From the NCBI GenBank assembly GCA_965215475.1, contig OZ244061.1:1922001-1986000 (forward strand): a stretch of DNA of 64,000 nucleotides. Direction: 5' to 3'. A program made the position numbers and the translations under genes. Source of the stretch: Bin80 sp965215475 (GTDB lineage: Bacteria; Bacteroidota; Rhodothermia; Rhodothermales; Bin80). Below the pieces are notes generated by a model. The model had not been told where the DNA came from and searched no databases. It saw only the letters and a list, made by a program, of their open reading frames with translations. Shown piece by piece: positions 35,590 to 44,638 of the stretch (the stretch's first letter is position 1; each line of letters starts with the position of its first letter).

Positions 35590-36183
35590 GTGGTTATAGA
35601 TACTCCCATAGCGCTCCCTATTGTCGACGCATCTGCCTCGGTTGAGATTGTCATTGCTACCAGTGATCATTTTCGATTTGCGCATGAAATCTGTCATCTA
35701 ATTAAAACGGCTGCATCGCAACGAGGCACGGGGATTGCTGAACGTGCTCCCGAATATGTCCGTACCAAAATGGAGGAGGGGAAGGCCGTAATCGCGCTTG
35801 GCCCTAATGATCAGGTAGCCGGTTTCTGTTACATTGAGACGTGGGATCATGGCAAATATGCCGTGAATTCAGGGCTCATTATCTCCCCTGCTTTTCGCAG
35901 GCAAGGGCTCGCACGCCGCATCAAACGTCGGGCATTTGAACTCTCAAAAACCCTCTACCCCAAAGCCAAGCTGTTCGGTATTACGACCAGTCTTGCTGTG
36001 ATGAAAATTAATTCTGAACTTGGCTATAAGCCGGTCACCTTCAGTGAACTTACGAATGACGATGCGTTTTGGCAGGGATGTCAGAGCTGCCCGAACTATG
36101 ATGTCCTGACACGAATGAAGCGTAAAATGTGCCTCTGCACAGGTATGCTCTACGATCCGGAAGAATCTAGTTCCTCAGAATAG
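35590..36183 (+). CDS. GNAT-family acyltransferase, possible N-acylglutamate synthase
   Basis: Acyltransferase of 197 residues. The acetyl-CoA-binding core is visible: VAGFCYIETW strand, GLIISPAFRRQGLARRI (the RRQGLAxR pyrophosphate loop), and FGITTSLAVMKINSELGYKPV. The end is Cys-rich (WQGCQSCPNYDVL and RKMCLCTGMLYDP), a pattern I associate with Bacteroidota GNAT proteins found in arginine operons that are proposed to make N-acylglutamate. No other arginine gene is nearby, so that role is inference. The start is a GTG at 35590, since no ATG occurs before the core. priA follows after 7 bases. Confidence 0.8.
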   Translation: MVIDTPIALPIVDASASVEIVIATSDHFRFAHEICHLIKTAASQRGTGIAERAPEYVRTKMEEGKAVIALGPNDQVAGFCYIETWDHGKYAVNSGLIISPAFRRQGLARRIKRRAFELSKTLYPKAKLFGITTSLAVMKINSELGYKPVTFSELTNDDAFWQGCQSCPNYDVLTRMKRKMCLCTGMLYDPEESSSSE

Positions 36184-36190
36184 TGCTAAA

Positions 36191-38659
36191 ATGTCGCGCG
36201 CCATTGGTGTTGCCCTGCCGATTCCTGTGGACAAGATCTATGCCTATGAATTACCCGGAGAGCTTGAGGAATCTATACAGATCGGATCCCTGGTCCTGGT
36301 TCCTGTGCGCAACCGTAACTATACCGGGATTGTAACAGAACTGGACGCACAGGTTCGCGAGGGCATGAGACTCAGGACTGTGCGCGCCGCCGTGAGTCGT
36401 GGCCCCTTATTTGATTCGGAACTCCTACGTCTGACTCGCTGGATCTCCCGATACTATGTTTGCTCTTGGGGAGAAGCACTCAGTGCAGCACTCCCTGCAG
36501 GAATGCAGACAAAAGAGCGGATCGTCTATTATCTAGCTTCGGAGTCAGGCCAGAAGTGGGAGGGGATTTCTCCAGAGTTGCAGGTTCATCTTATCAAACA
36601 CCGAAGAACAACCCCTGCCAGATTGAAACGCATTGGCCTTCGGATTTCTGAACAGGAGATTCGCAAGGCAGAATCTCAGGGCGCGTTGCGAAAAACCATT
36701 GAGCTCCAAAACCCAACGGCACGTACCAAGACGGGAGAATTTCTCTCCCTCTCTCCTGCATTTCGCTCGGCTGAAAGCCTTCGTGACCTGAAGCCTCAGT
36801 TCCGGGGCATCAAACAGAAGGAAATTATTGACTATATCCTTTCTTCGCTTCAATCCGAGGACAAAGACATCTCGTTACGGCAACTTCGGAACGCGTGTAA
36901 TGCAAGCCTCCAAACGGTTCGATCCCTTGAAAAGCGGGGAATCTTTTCTATCATTGAAAAACAAATCTTTCGCATCCCCGAATGGATGCGATCAGAAACT
37001 CCTCCATCCAGCAAAGCTCCAAACTTGCATCCATCCCAAGCCGCTGCCGCGAAGGCCATCCAGGATGCAGTCAAATCAAACACCTATACTACGTTCGCTC
37101 TTCACGGTGTGACCGGTAGTGGAAAAACCGAAGTCTACCTATCTGCTCTCGAAACCACTCTGTCTCTTGACAGGACCGCCATCATACTTGTACCTGAAAT
37201 CTCTCTCACTCCGCAAACGGTTTCTCGTTTTCGAGCCCGTTTTGGAGATACCGTCGCAGTTCTTCACTCCCGTATGGCTCAAGGAGAGCGTCATGATGTA
37301 TGGCAACAAATTCGTACCGGCCGGTATCGGGTGGTGATTGGTCCAAGATCTGCCATACTGGCCCCCGTAAAAAATCTTGGTCTTATCATTGTAGATGAAG
37401 AGCACGACGGCTCTTACAAACAGAGTGAGACGGCTCCCCGCTATCATGCCCGGGATGTCGCCGTCATGCGTGCGACCATGGCAAAATGTATCTGTGTTCT
37501 GGGATCTGCAACGCTATCTCTGGAAACCTTGGTCAATGGGCAGCAGGGAAAGTACACCCTATTATCCATGCCCGAGCGCGTCCCCACAAAGGATCGCACC
37601 GCAGCATCTCTTCCTTCAATTCGAATTATTGACCTCTGCTATGAACGTGAAGAAAACGGGCTAACCGGCCCCCTTTCTGCACCTCTGCTTGAGGCAATTG
37701 AATTGAGACTAAAAAAAAATGAACAAGTTATTCTTCTGCAAAACCGCCGCGGGTATGCCCCAATCCTGGAGTGTCAGAGTTGTGGTTTCGTGCCTCAGTG
37801 CGTCGCCTGCAGTGTATCGATGACCTATCATCAGGAAGAGAATCGTCTTCGGTGTCATTACTGTGGATATACACAAAATATTCCCGTGGACTGTCCTAAA
37901 TGTGGGGATTCCGCATTTGCTCCAATCGGTAGTGGGACACAACGCGTTTTCGAGGAACTTGGTGAACTGTTTCGGACGGCTAAAATTCTTCGAATGGATC
38001 GTGACAGCACACGAACTAAAGATGCTCACCATAAAATACTAAGCGTTTTTGCTGAGGGAGGGGCAGATATATTGATTGGCACACAAATGGTTGCGAAGGG
38101 GCTTGATTTCGGGCTAGTGACCTTAGTGGGAGTGATCAACTGTGATCTGGGACTCCGGCTTCCTGACTTTCGGAGCGAGGAGCAAACCTTTCAATTGCTC
38201 ATGCAGGTTTCTGGAAGAGCGGGAAGAGCGGACCTGCCGGGCGAGGTCTTCCTCCAGACACGACGCCCGTCACATCCGATCTTTTCCTTTCTGCAGGCGC
38301 ATGATTTTCTTGGCTACACTCAGATTCTGATGCAGCACCGTAAAAAATTGAACTACCCTCCCTTTGGACGTATCATTGGAATCCAGATTCGTGGTGCACC
38401 ACAATCTGCGGCCATGGAGCTTGCACATAATTGGAGAACTCTGCTTCTTGATCAGCTTCCTTCTACCATATCCGTACTTGGCCCAGAGCAACCATACATC
38501 AAACGTGTGGAGCATCAATACCGCTACTTTCTCATCATCAAGGCCCCGAAAACCTATCTCTCTCTCCAAGAAGATATTCGTTCGATCCTCCGAATGGCTC
38601 CCACAACGGGGCGCGAGCTACATGTATCCGTTAATGTCGACGGACTGGATCAAGTTTGA
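36191..38659 (+). CDS. priA: primosomal protein N' (replication restart helicase)
   Basis: Superfamily 2 DNA helicase of 822 residues that reloads the replication machinery at stalled forks. The N-terminal DNA-binding domain (VPVRNRNYTGIV) comes first, then the helicase core with Walker A GVTGSGKTEVYL, DEEH box in IIVDEEHDGSYKQ, GSATLSLET, and the zinc-binding domain (CQSCGFVPQCVACSVS, RCHYCGYTQ, CPKCGDS) of eight cysteines. GTQRVFEELGELF and VSGRAGRADLPG follow. All hallmark motifs are intact. The SRP RNA gene starts just after the stop. Confidence 0.97.
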   Translation: MSRAIGVALPIPVDKIYAYELPGELEESIQIGSLVLVPVRNRNYTGIVTELDAQVREGMRLRTVRAAVSRGPLFDSELLRLTRWISRYYVCSWGEALSAALPAGMQTKERIVYYLASESGQKWEGISPELQVHLIKHRRTTPARLKRIGLRISEQEIRKAESQGALRKTIELQNPTARTKTGEFLSLSPAFRSAESLRDLKPQFRGIKQKEIIDYILSSLQSEDKDISLRQLRNACNASLQTVRSLEKRGIFSIIEKQIFRIPEWMRSETPPSSKAPNLHPSQAAAAKAIQDAVKSNTYTTFALHGVTGSGKTEVYLSALETTLSLDRTAIILVPEISLTPQTVSRFRARFGDTVAVLHSRMAQGERHDVWQQIRTGRYRVVIGPRSAILAPVKNLGLIIVDEEHDGSYKQSETAPRYHARDVAVMRATMAKCICVLGSATLSLETLVNGQQGKYTLLSMPERVPTKDRTAASLPSIRIIDLCYEREENGLTGPLSAPLLEAIELRLKKNEQVILLQNRRGYAPILECQSCGFVPQCVACSVSMTYHQEENRLRCHYCGYTQNIPVDCPKCGDSAFAPIGSGTQRVFEELGELFRTAKILRMDRDSTRTKDAHHKILSVFAEGGADILIGTQMVAKGLDFGLVTLVGVINCDLGLRLPDFRSEEQTFQLLMQVSGRAGRADLPGEVFLQTRRPSHPIFSFLQAHDFLGYTQILMQHRKKLNYPPFGRIIGIQIRGAPQSAAMELAHNWRTLLLDQLPSTISVLGPEQPYIKRVEHQYRYFLIIKAPKTYLSLQEDIRSILRMAPTTGRELHVSVNVDGLDQV

Positions 38660-38681
38660 ATGCGGAACCGCCACTGCATAA

Positions 38682-38799
38682 AAGGGTAGACAGAGCTGAA
38701 GGGTGAGTCCCGTACGGTCAGCTCCCTCTGAATCCCGTCAGGGCCGGAAGGCAGCAGCGGTAGGAGGTTGAAGCGACGCGATGCGGTCAGCTTACCCTT
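38682..38799 (+). ncRNA. ffs: signal recognition particle RNA (4.5S-type)
   Basis: The conserved domain IV hairpin is present at 38737-38760 (GTCAGGGCCGGAAGGCAGCA and following), with the GGAA tetraloop and the asymmetric Ffh-binding loop. The ends pair as AAGGGTA (from 38682) with TACCCTT (to 38799), giving a rod of about 118 nt, and a T-rich stretch follows. It works with Ffh and FtsY in membrane targeting. It lies between priA and yajC, itself a translocon component. Confidence 0.93.
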
Positions 38800-38836
38800 C
38801 TTTTATTTATATAATTCATTGACCTACTCATACTTT

Positions 38837-39151
38837 ATGTACTGGCCCCTTGCACTCCTTCTTCAAGAGTCACCTTCTCCCGGCGGTTTTGGAGGACTCA
38901 CCTTTTTTTTACCGCTCATCCTCATTTTCTTTGTATTCTATTTCTTTGTAATCCGTCCACAACAAAAGCGGGAGAAAAAACGCAAGGAAATGATTGAGGC
39001 AATCAGGAAAGGAGATCGCGTTATCACCGCTGGCGGAATTCATGGGAAAGTGCATCAAGTAGAGAGTGGGGCTACTAGTGTTTTACTAGATGTGGATGGC
39101 GGGATGAAACTCCGGGTTGAAAAACAATCGCTTGCATCCGTTAAGGAGTAA
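38837..39151 (+). CDS. yajC: preprotein translocase accessory subunit YajC
   Basis: Small inner-membrane protein (104 residues) that associates with SecDF. One N-terminal membrane helix (FFLPLILIFFVFYFFVIRP) is followed by the signature QQKREKKRKEMIEAIRKGDR and a beta-rich cytosolic tail (ITAGGIHGKV). ATG 38837 is chosen; a longer reading from 38768 would start inside the SRP RNA gene and is rejected. ribBA follows after 8 bases. Confidence 0.93.
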   Translation: MYWPLALLLQESPSPGGFGGLTFFLPLILIFFVFYFFVIRPQQKREKKRKEMIEAIRKGDRVITAGGIHGKVHQVESGATSVLLDVDGGMKLRVEKQSLASVKE

Positions 39152-39159
39152 GTGCCGGC

Positions 39160-40413
39160 ATGGGAATTTCACATACCGAAACCTTCGACTCAATTGAGTC
39201 TGCCATTGAGGCGATACGCTCTGGTCATCTGATCATTGTAGTGGACGACGAGGACCGCGAAAACGAGGGCGACTTTGTTGGAGCTGCATCTACTGTTACC
39301 CCTGAGTTAGTCAACTTCATGGCCCACGAAGGTCGTGGGTTGATTTGTGCACCCATGGCTCCAGAGCGTGCGGCGGCCCTTGACCTTAACCTCATGGTTG
39401 AGGAAAATACTAGTTTGTACCGCACCCCTTTTACAATCTCGGTGGACTATTGCCATGGCACATCCACCGGCATCAGTGCATCTGATCGTGCATCAACGAT
39501 TCAGGCCTTAGCCAGCGATACATCGAAAGCGAACGATTTTGCACGCCCAGGACATGTCTTTCCATTGATTGCCCGTGAGGGCGGCGTTCTCCGAAGAACC
39601 GGACACACTGAAGCTACGGTTGATCTAGTACGGCTTGCCGGCCTGCCTCCCGTTGGAGTACTAGTTGAGATCATGAATGCAGACGGCAGCATGGCTCGGA
39701 CTCCCGAACTTTTAAAGATTGCCCGTGACCATGACATGCGTGTCATTACGATCAGTGACTTGGTTGCCTTCCGCATGGCACGCAGGTCTCTCATTCAGCG
39801 TGTTGTATCTGTCCGGCTTCCGACACGATATGGTTTGTTTAACCTTGTCGCCTACGAAGACATCTCCAACGGTGATACTCACCTTGCTCTGTGCATGGGG
39901 GAATGGACAGAAGAAGATTCCGTTTTAACTCGGGTCCATTCCCAGTGTGTGACGGGGGATCTGTTTGGCTCTCTTCGTTGTGACTGCGGAGATCAGTTAC
40001 ATACCGCGATGAAACGGGTCGCGAACGAGGGACGAGGGGTGGTCCTGTACATGAAACAAGAAGGGCGTGGAATTGGCCTTCTGAATAAATTGCGGGCCTA
40101 CCAATTACAAGATGAACAGGGACTGGACACGGTGGAGGCGAATGAAGCATTAGGCTTTGATATGGATCACCGAGATTATGGCATCGGATGCCAGATCCTT
40201 CGCGACTTGGGAATACGAAAATTGAAATTGTTGACCAATAACCCGACCAAGCGTGTAGGGCTGGACGGTTATGGGCTGGAGATCACGGAAAGCGTAGGCA
40301 TTGAGATTCCTCCCAATCAGGAAAATGCAGCCTATTTGCGCACAAAACGGGATCGTATGGGACATATTCTACCCGGCCTTGATGTTCCCCAATCTTCTCA
40401 GTGCAAGCTCTGA
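39160..40413 (+). CDS. ribBA: bifunctional DHBP synthase / GTP cyclohydrolase II
   Basis: Riboflavin synthesis enzyme of 417 residues. The N-terminal half (about 1-205) is 3,4-dihydroxy-2-butanone-4-phosphate synthase: VVDDEDRENEGDFVGAA, GLICAPM, YCHGTSTGISASDRA, and GHTEATVDLVRLAG. The C-terminal half is GTP cyclohydrolase II with the zinc site CVTGDLFGSLRCDCG (three Cys), EGRGIGLLNKLRAY, and LLTNNPTKRVGLDGYGL. Both sets of catalytic residues are kept, so both reactions should occur. No FMN riboswitch was seen upstream; the gene is packed behind yajC. Confidence 0.97.
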   Translation: MGISHTETFDSIESAIEAIRSGHLIIVVDDEDRENEGDFVGAASTVTPELVNFMAHEGRGLICAPMAPERAAALDLNLMVEENTSLYRTPFTISVDYCHGTSTGISASDRASTIQALASDTSKANDFARPGHVFPLIAREGGVLRRTGHTEATVDLVRLAGLPPVGVLVEIMNADGSMARTPELLKIARDHDMRVITISDLVAFRMARRSLIQRVVSVRLPTRYGLFNLVAYEDISNGDTHLALCMGEWTEEDSVLTRVHSQCVTGDLFGSLRCDCGDQLHTAMKRVANEGRGVVLYMKQEGRGIGLLNKLRAYQLQDEQGLDTVEANEALGFDMDHRDYGIGCQILRDLGIRKLKLLTNNPTKRVGLDGYGLEITESVGIEIPPNQENAAYLRTKRDRMGHILPGLDVPQSSQCKL

Positions 40414-40551
40414 AATCCCAGCAATAACTCAAACTTTTGCCTTTGAATCTCACGGAAACTCATTGAAGGCGATCATCCCACCTGTTCACCTAAGCTAGGC
40501 TCTCCGAATATAAATCCTTAGAGTATATTAGTAGATCAATCTCTGCTATGT

Positions 40552-40581
40552 GAGTCTTCTTGCAAGAAGGCTCGCTTTTTT
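40552..40581 (+). terminator. rho-independent terminator before ggt
   Basis: AGTCTTCTTGCAAGAAGGCT forms a near-perfect hairpin and is followed by CGCTTTTTT. It sits about 140 bases after ribBA and just upstream of ggt, so it should end the priA-ribBA transcript. Confidence 0.75.
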
Positions 40582-40608
40582 GAACCCCTATTTCAAAGAA
40601 ATCACGCC

Positions 40609-42441
40609 ATGTTTATTCGCCAACTCCTCTTCTTATTCTTCTGCTCACTGCTTGTCGTATCTGCACAGGCACAACGCACGGCAAAACCCGTACTTCATGG
40701 TCGGCACTGGGTTGCCATCACAGGCAAACCACTTGGAGCTACTGCTGGGGCCATGATGTTCGCAAAAGGAGGAAACGCCGTTGACGCTTCCTGTGCAATG
40801 CTCGGAGCAACGAGCACAATGTGGGATGTGCTGAGCTGGGGGGGCGAAACGCAAGCACTCATCTATGACCCGAACCAGAAAAAGGTGATTGGCATTAACG
40901 CGTTGGGGGGAGCTCCGACAGGAGCAACTACGGAGTTTTATACCGATCAGGATTTTAAGTATCCCCCCGAATATGGCCCTCTCGCGGCGGTTACACCTGG
41001 TACACCGGGAGGTCTCATGGTCATGCTAGCAGAATACGGCACACTACGTCTCAAGGATATACTGGAACCCAGTATTCAGATGGCGGAGGGGTATCCCATT
41101 GAACAATCTGCGGTGCGTTCTATCGAAAATCATGCCGAGCGCATTACGGACTGGCCCTATTCAAAACCAATTTATCTGCCAAACATGGATGATGAAAACC
41201 CTGCTCCAAGAGAAGGACAACTTTTCGTTCAAGCGGATCTGGCAGAAACACTACGCAAGCTGGTCGAAGCAGAAACCTCTGCTCTTGAGGCCGGAAAATC
41301 GCGTAAAGAAGCGATCTATGCTGCTTATGATCGCTTCTACCGAGGTGATATTGCTGAAGAAATCGTTCGTGGAACCCAAGAACAAGGGGGGCTCATTACC
41401 ATGGAAGACCTCGATCAGTGGCAGGTATATATTGAGGAGCCGGTGATGACCGATTACAAAGGAATACAGGTCTATAAGCTTACCTCCTGGGTGCAAGGCC
41501 CGGTCATGTTGCAGGCGTTAAATATGCTCGAAACCATGGATCTTAAGTCAATGGGTTACAACAGTACCCGCTACATCCATGCACTATACCAGGTCATGAA
41601 CTTAGCCTTTGCCGATCGCGACTTCTATTATGGAGATCCGTACTTTCCCCCTGCTGAGCCAATGGAAGGGCTGCTCTCCAAAGAATATGCCAATGCCCGT
41701 GTCCAGACCATCAATTGGAACGAAAACGACCCGAAGATCAAGCCCGGAGACCCGTATCTGTATCAGGAGGGGGACAATCCTTATCTGCATTACCTGGATC
41801 AGTGGTCCGAAGATGGTACCGCGTATGGGAGCGATCTTTCCTATGAGTCCGATTTTTACGCAGGAACCACCTCGATTCAAGCTGCCGATGCAGAGGGATG
41901 GACGGTTTCCATAACGCCGAGCGGCGGTTGGATTCCTGCGGTCGTTGCAGGAGAGACAGGTGTTGGGTTAAGTCAACGGATGCAAAGCTTTGTGCTGGAT
42001 CCCTCCGAGAACCCATATAACCTACCCGAACCGGGGAAACGGCCACGAGCAACGCTCACTCCGGGAATGGCACTCAAAGACGGACTTCCCTACCTGTCCT
42101 TTGCCGTCCAAGGTGGTGACAGTCAGGACCAAAATCTTCTCCAGTTTTTCCTGAACGTCGTCGAATTCGGAATGAATGTGCAGGAAGCTGTTGAGGCGGC
42201 CAACATCAATAGCTTCCAGCTACGAGGCTCTTTTGGTGATCATGAGATCCGTCCAGGGCGCCTTTTGCTGAATAATGAGGTCCCCGATTGGATCCGGCAA
42301 GAGTTACGAGACATGAAATACAATCTCACGTTTGGTACGCGTACTAGTGGGCCGATTACCGCCATCGAGTTTGACCGGAAGCACGGTACGCTATGGGGTG
42401 GTGCAAGCGATCACGGAGATGACTATGGGATTGCGTGGTGA
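40609..42441 (+). CDS. ggt: gamma-glutamyltransferase (glutathione hydrolase family)
   Basis: Periplasmic N-terminal-nucleophile hydrolase of 610 residues, made as a precursor and self-cleaved. Signal peptide: LLFLFFCSLLVVSAQAQ. The large subunit carries AKGGNAVDASCAMLGATS and AAVTPGTPGGLMVML. The small subunit should begin at Thr420 in AGTTSIQAADAEGW, the usual autoprocessing nucleophile. Substrates are gamma-glutamyl compounds; since the genome has bshA (bacillithiol), the physiological substrate may not be glutathione (inference). It is preceded by a terminator, so it likely has its own promoter. Confidence 0.92.
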   Translation: MFIRQLLFLFFCSLLVVSAQAQRTAKPVLHGRHWVAITGKPLGATAGAMMFAKGGNAVDASCAMLGATSTMWDVLSWGGETQALIYDPNQKKVIGINALGGAPTGATTEFYTDQDFKYPPEYGPLAAVTPGTPGGLMVMLAEYGTLRLKDILEPSIQMAEGYPIEQSAVRSIENHAERITDWPYSKPIYLPNMDDENPAPREGQLFVQADLAETLRKLVEAETSALEAGKSRKEAIYAAYDRFYRGDIAEEIVRGTQEQGGLITMEDLDQWQVYIEEPVMTDYKGIQVYKLTSWVQGPVMLQALNMLETMDLKSMGYNSTRYIHALYQVMNLAFADRDFYYGDPYFPPAEPMEGLLSKEYANARVQTINWNENDPKIKPGDPYLYQEGDNPYLHYLDQWSEDGTAYGSDLSYESDFYAGTTSIQAADAEGWTVSITPSGGWIPAVVAGETGVGLSQRMQSFVLDPSENPYNLPEPGKRPRATLTPGMALKDGLPYLSFAVQGGDSQDQNLLQFFLNVVEFGMNVQEAVEAANINSFQLRGSFGDHEIRPGRLLLNNEVPDWIRQELRDMKYNLTFGTRTSGPITAIEFDRKHGTLWGGASDHGDDYGIAW

Positions 42442-42840
42442 TCCCCCGATCTCCAGGGATCTGTTTTACTACTCAGGAAACCTCGTAATTTTCCAGTACC
42501 CCCCATTTTGGAACGATAATACAAGATTGCCTTTTTGGCTAACATGCACGTAAAAACTATTATTATCGGCCAAGTCTTTGGGTCAAAGATTATGCTTGAA
42601 AAAATGATAAATATCCCATAGGATACGATTTTAAAGAGCAAATCCTTGAACGAGTTACGAGTGATTTATGTCAAGTAATGGAAGCCCCAAAGCAGAACCA
42701 CCATAAACAGAAGTATTACTGCACTTTCAAGCATAATTTTCCTATCGTTTGTTGTACGTTCAAACTGATGTATGCTCTAAGAACATCAGGGTTCCAAACC
42801 ATTTCATGCTCTCAGCTCTCTGTTTGGGTACACGATTAAA
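42442..42840. other. AT-rich spacer between convergent ggt and the UPF0261 gene
   Basis: Nearly 400 bases without a family-assignable gene. The only item of note is a possible 22-residue membrane peptide on the minus strand (42666-42734). Confidence 0.5.
42666..42734 (-). CDS. possible 22-residue single-helix membrane peptide
   Basis: From ATG 42734 the frame encodes a peptide that is almost wholly one membrane helix (SAVILLFMVVLLWGF). Small hydrophobic proteins of this size exist in bacteria, but a frame this short can arise by chance and there is no conserved context. Confidence 0.2.
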   Translation of the reverse strand: MLESAVILLFMVVLLWGFHYLT

Positions 42841-43548
42841 TCAGGAATGTTTCCAGCCCAGATTATATACCAACTCCTTTGCGAGTGCTTTCGCGAAATC
42901 TGGATCATTGATATGCAGGTCATATTCTTTCACGTTCACCGATGAACCACAATTTTCACGGAGTGAAGCAAACAGGGCCGAATTGGCGGTAGTATCAAAA
43001 AAGGGTTGTTCCGGCGCGTCCAGCATGCTGACACCTCTCAGCGGAATCAATAAGGTTACCGGTGCATATGCTTGTCGAAGTCGGAAGCCAATCTCTCGGC
43101 CAATCTGGGTACACTCCTCGACATTTGTTCGCATCAATGTAACATTGGCATCATGGGTATGCAGATTACGTTCTCGGAATTTTGCTGGAACCGTCTCCAG
43201 AGACCAATAATTTACCATGTCCAGTGCACCACAGGATACTACCTGTGGGATTCCAGCTTCAATGGCTGCTTCCAATCGGCGTGAGCCGGCACTCAAAACC
43301 CCTCCAACTACTTCATCACACCACTCCGTGGTCGTGATGTCAGCAACCCCCTCGAAAAATCCATCCGCAATCAATTTTTCCATCGAACGTCCTCCACTAC
43401 CCGTTGCATGGAAGATTACCACCTCATACCCTGATGCTTCCAGATGCTCACGTACTTTTGTAACACAGGGAGTCGTCACACCAAACATGGATGCTGCAAT
43501 TAAAGGCTTGGACGTACGTGGCTCATCTGAGATCTCCTGTTTAACCAT
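42841..43548 (-). pseudogene. C-terminal part of a nonsense-split UPF0261 / Tm-1-like protein
   Basis: 235-residue part of a Tm-1-like ATP-binding family (UPF0261) protein, with KPLIAASMFGVTTPCVTKV, VIFHATGSGGRSMEKLI, DITTTEWCDEVVGGVLSAG, and PVTLLIPLRGVSMLD. Full-length members have about 400 residues; this piece and the one at 43552-44061 are in the same frame and add up to 405. They are separated only by TGA plus one codon, so ATG 43548 may give independent re-initiation, or the gene may be newly inactive. Confidence 0.75.
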
Positions 43549-43551
43549 ACC

Positions 43552-44061
43552 TCAGAGTGCCCCGACAGCATTCCTGATCATCACCTTACTGATCTGATTT
43601 AATCCGGCAATGTCCACGACCGAGTACATCATGGCAATGTCACTCTCACCGATATAGGGGGCAATATTTCCGGAAGCGAGTGTAGAGAGCATTACTTTGG
43701 GGAATCCAATTGGCAAAGACCGCATGACTGCTGTCCCGACTGCAGTTCCACCTGATCCTCCCAGCGCCAACACCCCTGCCAATTGTGGGGATGCTTTTTT
43801 TGTGAGTTCTACAGCCCCCTCTATGAGGACATCCAGTGCATGACTACGACTTCCTGTTTTCCTCAATGTTAAAAGGCTACTTCCCCCAGCTCTGGCGACA
43901 CAACCTGCCGAGATATCGGGCGCACACTGTGGCTCGCCCATGACTCCGACATCCATCACGATACACGAAAATCCTTCGGCCTCAAAGAGCTCGCGTGCAA
44001 AGGCGTACTCAATCCCTTTCGTATCCAGTGTGCCAACCAATAGAATTTTATTCGATTTCAT
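43552..44061 (-). pseudogene. N-terminal part of the same UPF0261 / Tm-1-like protein
   Basis: 169-residue N-terminal part: ILLVGTLDTKGIEYAFAREL, GVLALGGSGGTAVGTAVM (a nucleotide-binding glycine loop), and VMLSTLASGNIAPYIGESDI, all family hallmarks. It ends in AVGAL followed by TGA at 43552-43554, and the reading continues in frame into the C-terminal part. No other damage is visible in either half, so a single base change explains the split. Family members are thought to bind nucleotides; the function in bacteria is not settled. Confidence 0.75.
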
Positions 44062-44111
44062 CTACACATCGTACGCTCGATACAAAAGGACCTGCTTTGA
44101 ATCTACAACAT

Positions 44112-44372
44112 TTAAAACATCTCAATCCTGATTTGAAGCTCATCCGTATCCAGCTCGATGGCCTTGTGATCCTCACGCAGTCGAAACGCGTTAATACTCT
44201 CAGGCAAGAACTCTTTCGGAGTATTCATCTGAAAAAGCGTGTCGGCAACCACGTACCAATCTTCGGGGGTTAAGTGTACCACAGCTTCGTTACCCGTTGC
44301 TACCATCGGAGCATACTGTAAAACTTTATTTAGATGTGTGATACCTTGTTTTTGATGTAAATTCGGATCCAT
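44112..44372 (-). CDS. small hypothetical protein upstream of the UPF0261 gene
   Basis: 86-residue acidic protein from ATG 44372, with THLNKVLQYAPMVATGNEAV and TPEDWYVVADTLFQMNTPKE. No family recognised. It has normal coding character and lies 50 bases before the UPF0261 gene on the same strand, so co-transcription is plausible. Confidence 0.55.
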   Translation of the reverse strand: MDPNLHQKQGITHLNKVLQYAPMVATGNEAVVHLTPEDWYVVADTLFQMNTPKEFLPESINAFRLREDHKAIELDTDELQIRIEMF

Positions 44373-44638
44373 TTTATGTGATTTAAAGACTTTGGTTACG
44401 GCTCAACTAGGATTATGCACGTCAACGTGAATCAAGTTCCCTTTTTTGGTTATGCAGAGGCATATCGCATGGATCTATTCTTAAAACGAATCCATCCAAT
44501 ATGTACAATAGTCACGGAAATATCTTACATTTCCTTGATCCAGGAAAAGGCTATGGATTCGGAAATTTTTTGTATCGAATTCCCGGAGCGACCTTGCCTT
44601 TTGAATGTACAACGTAGTACGTATCAAGCGTTTCTTTT

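Noticed and set aside
38768..38836. N-terminally longer YajC starting at 38768
   Set aside because: This start lies inside the SRP RNA gene; the standard YajC length begins at 38837.
42749..43210. 153-residue frame on the plus strand
   Set aside because: It is antisense to the well-recognised UPF0261 C-terminal part.
43549..43557. Selenocysteine or programmed readthrough at the UPF0261 TGA
   Set aside because: No Cys is expected at this linker position in the family and no insertion element was recognised; a nonsense change or re-initiation is simpler.
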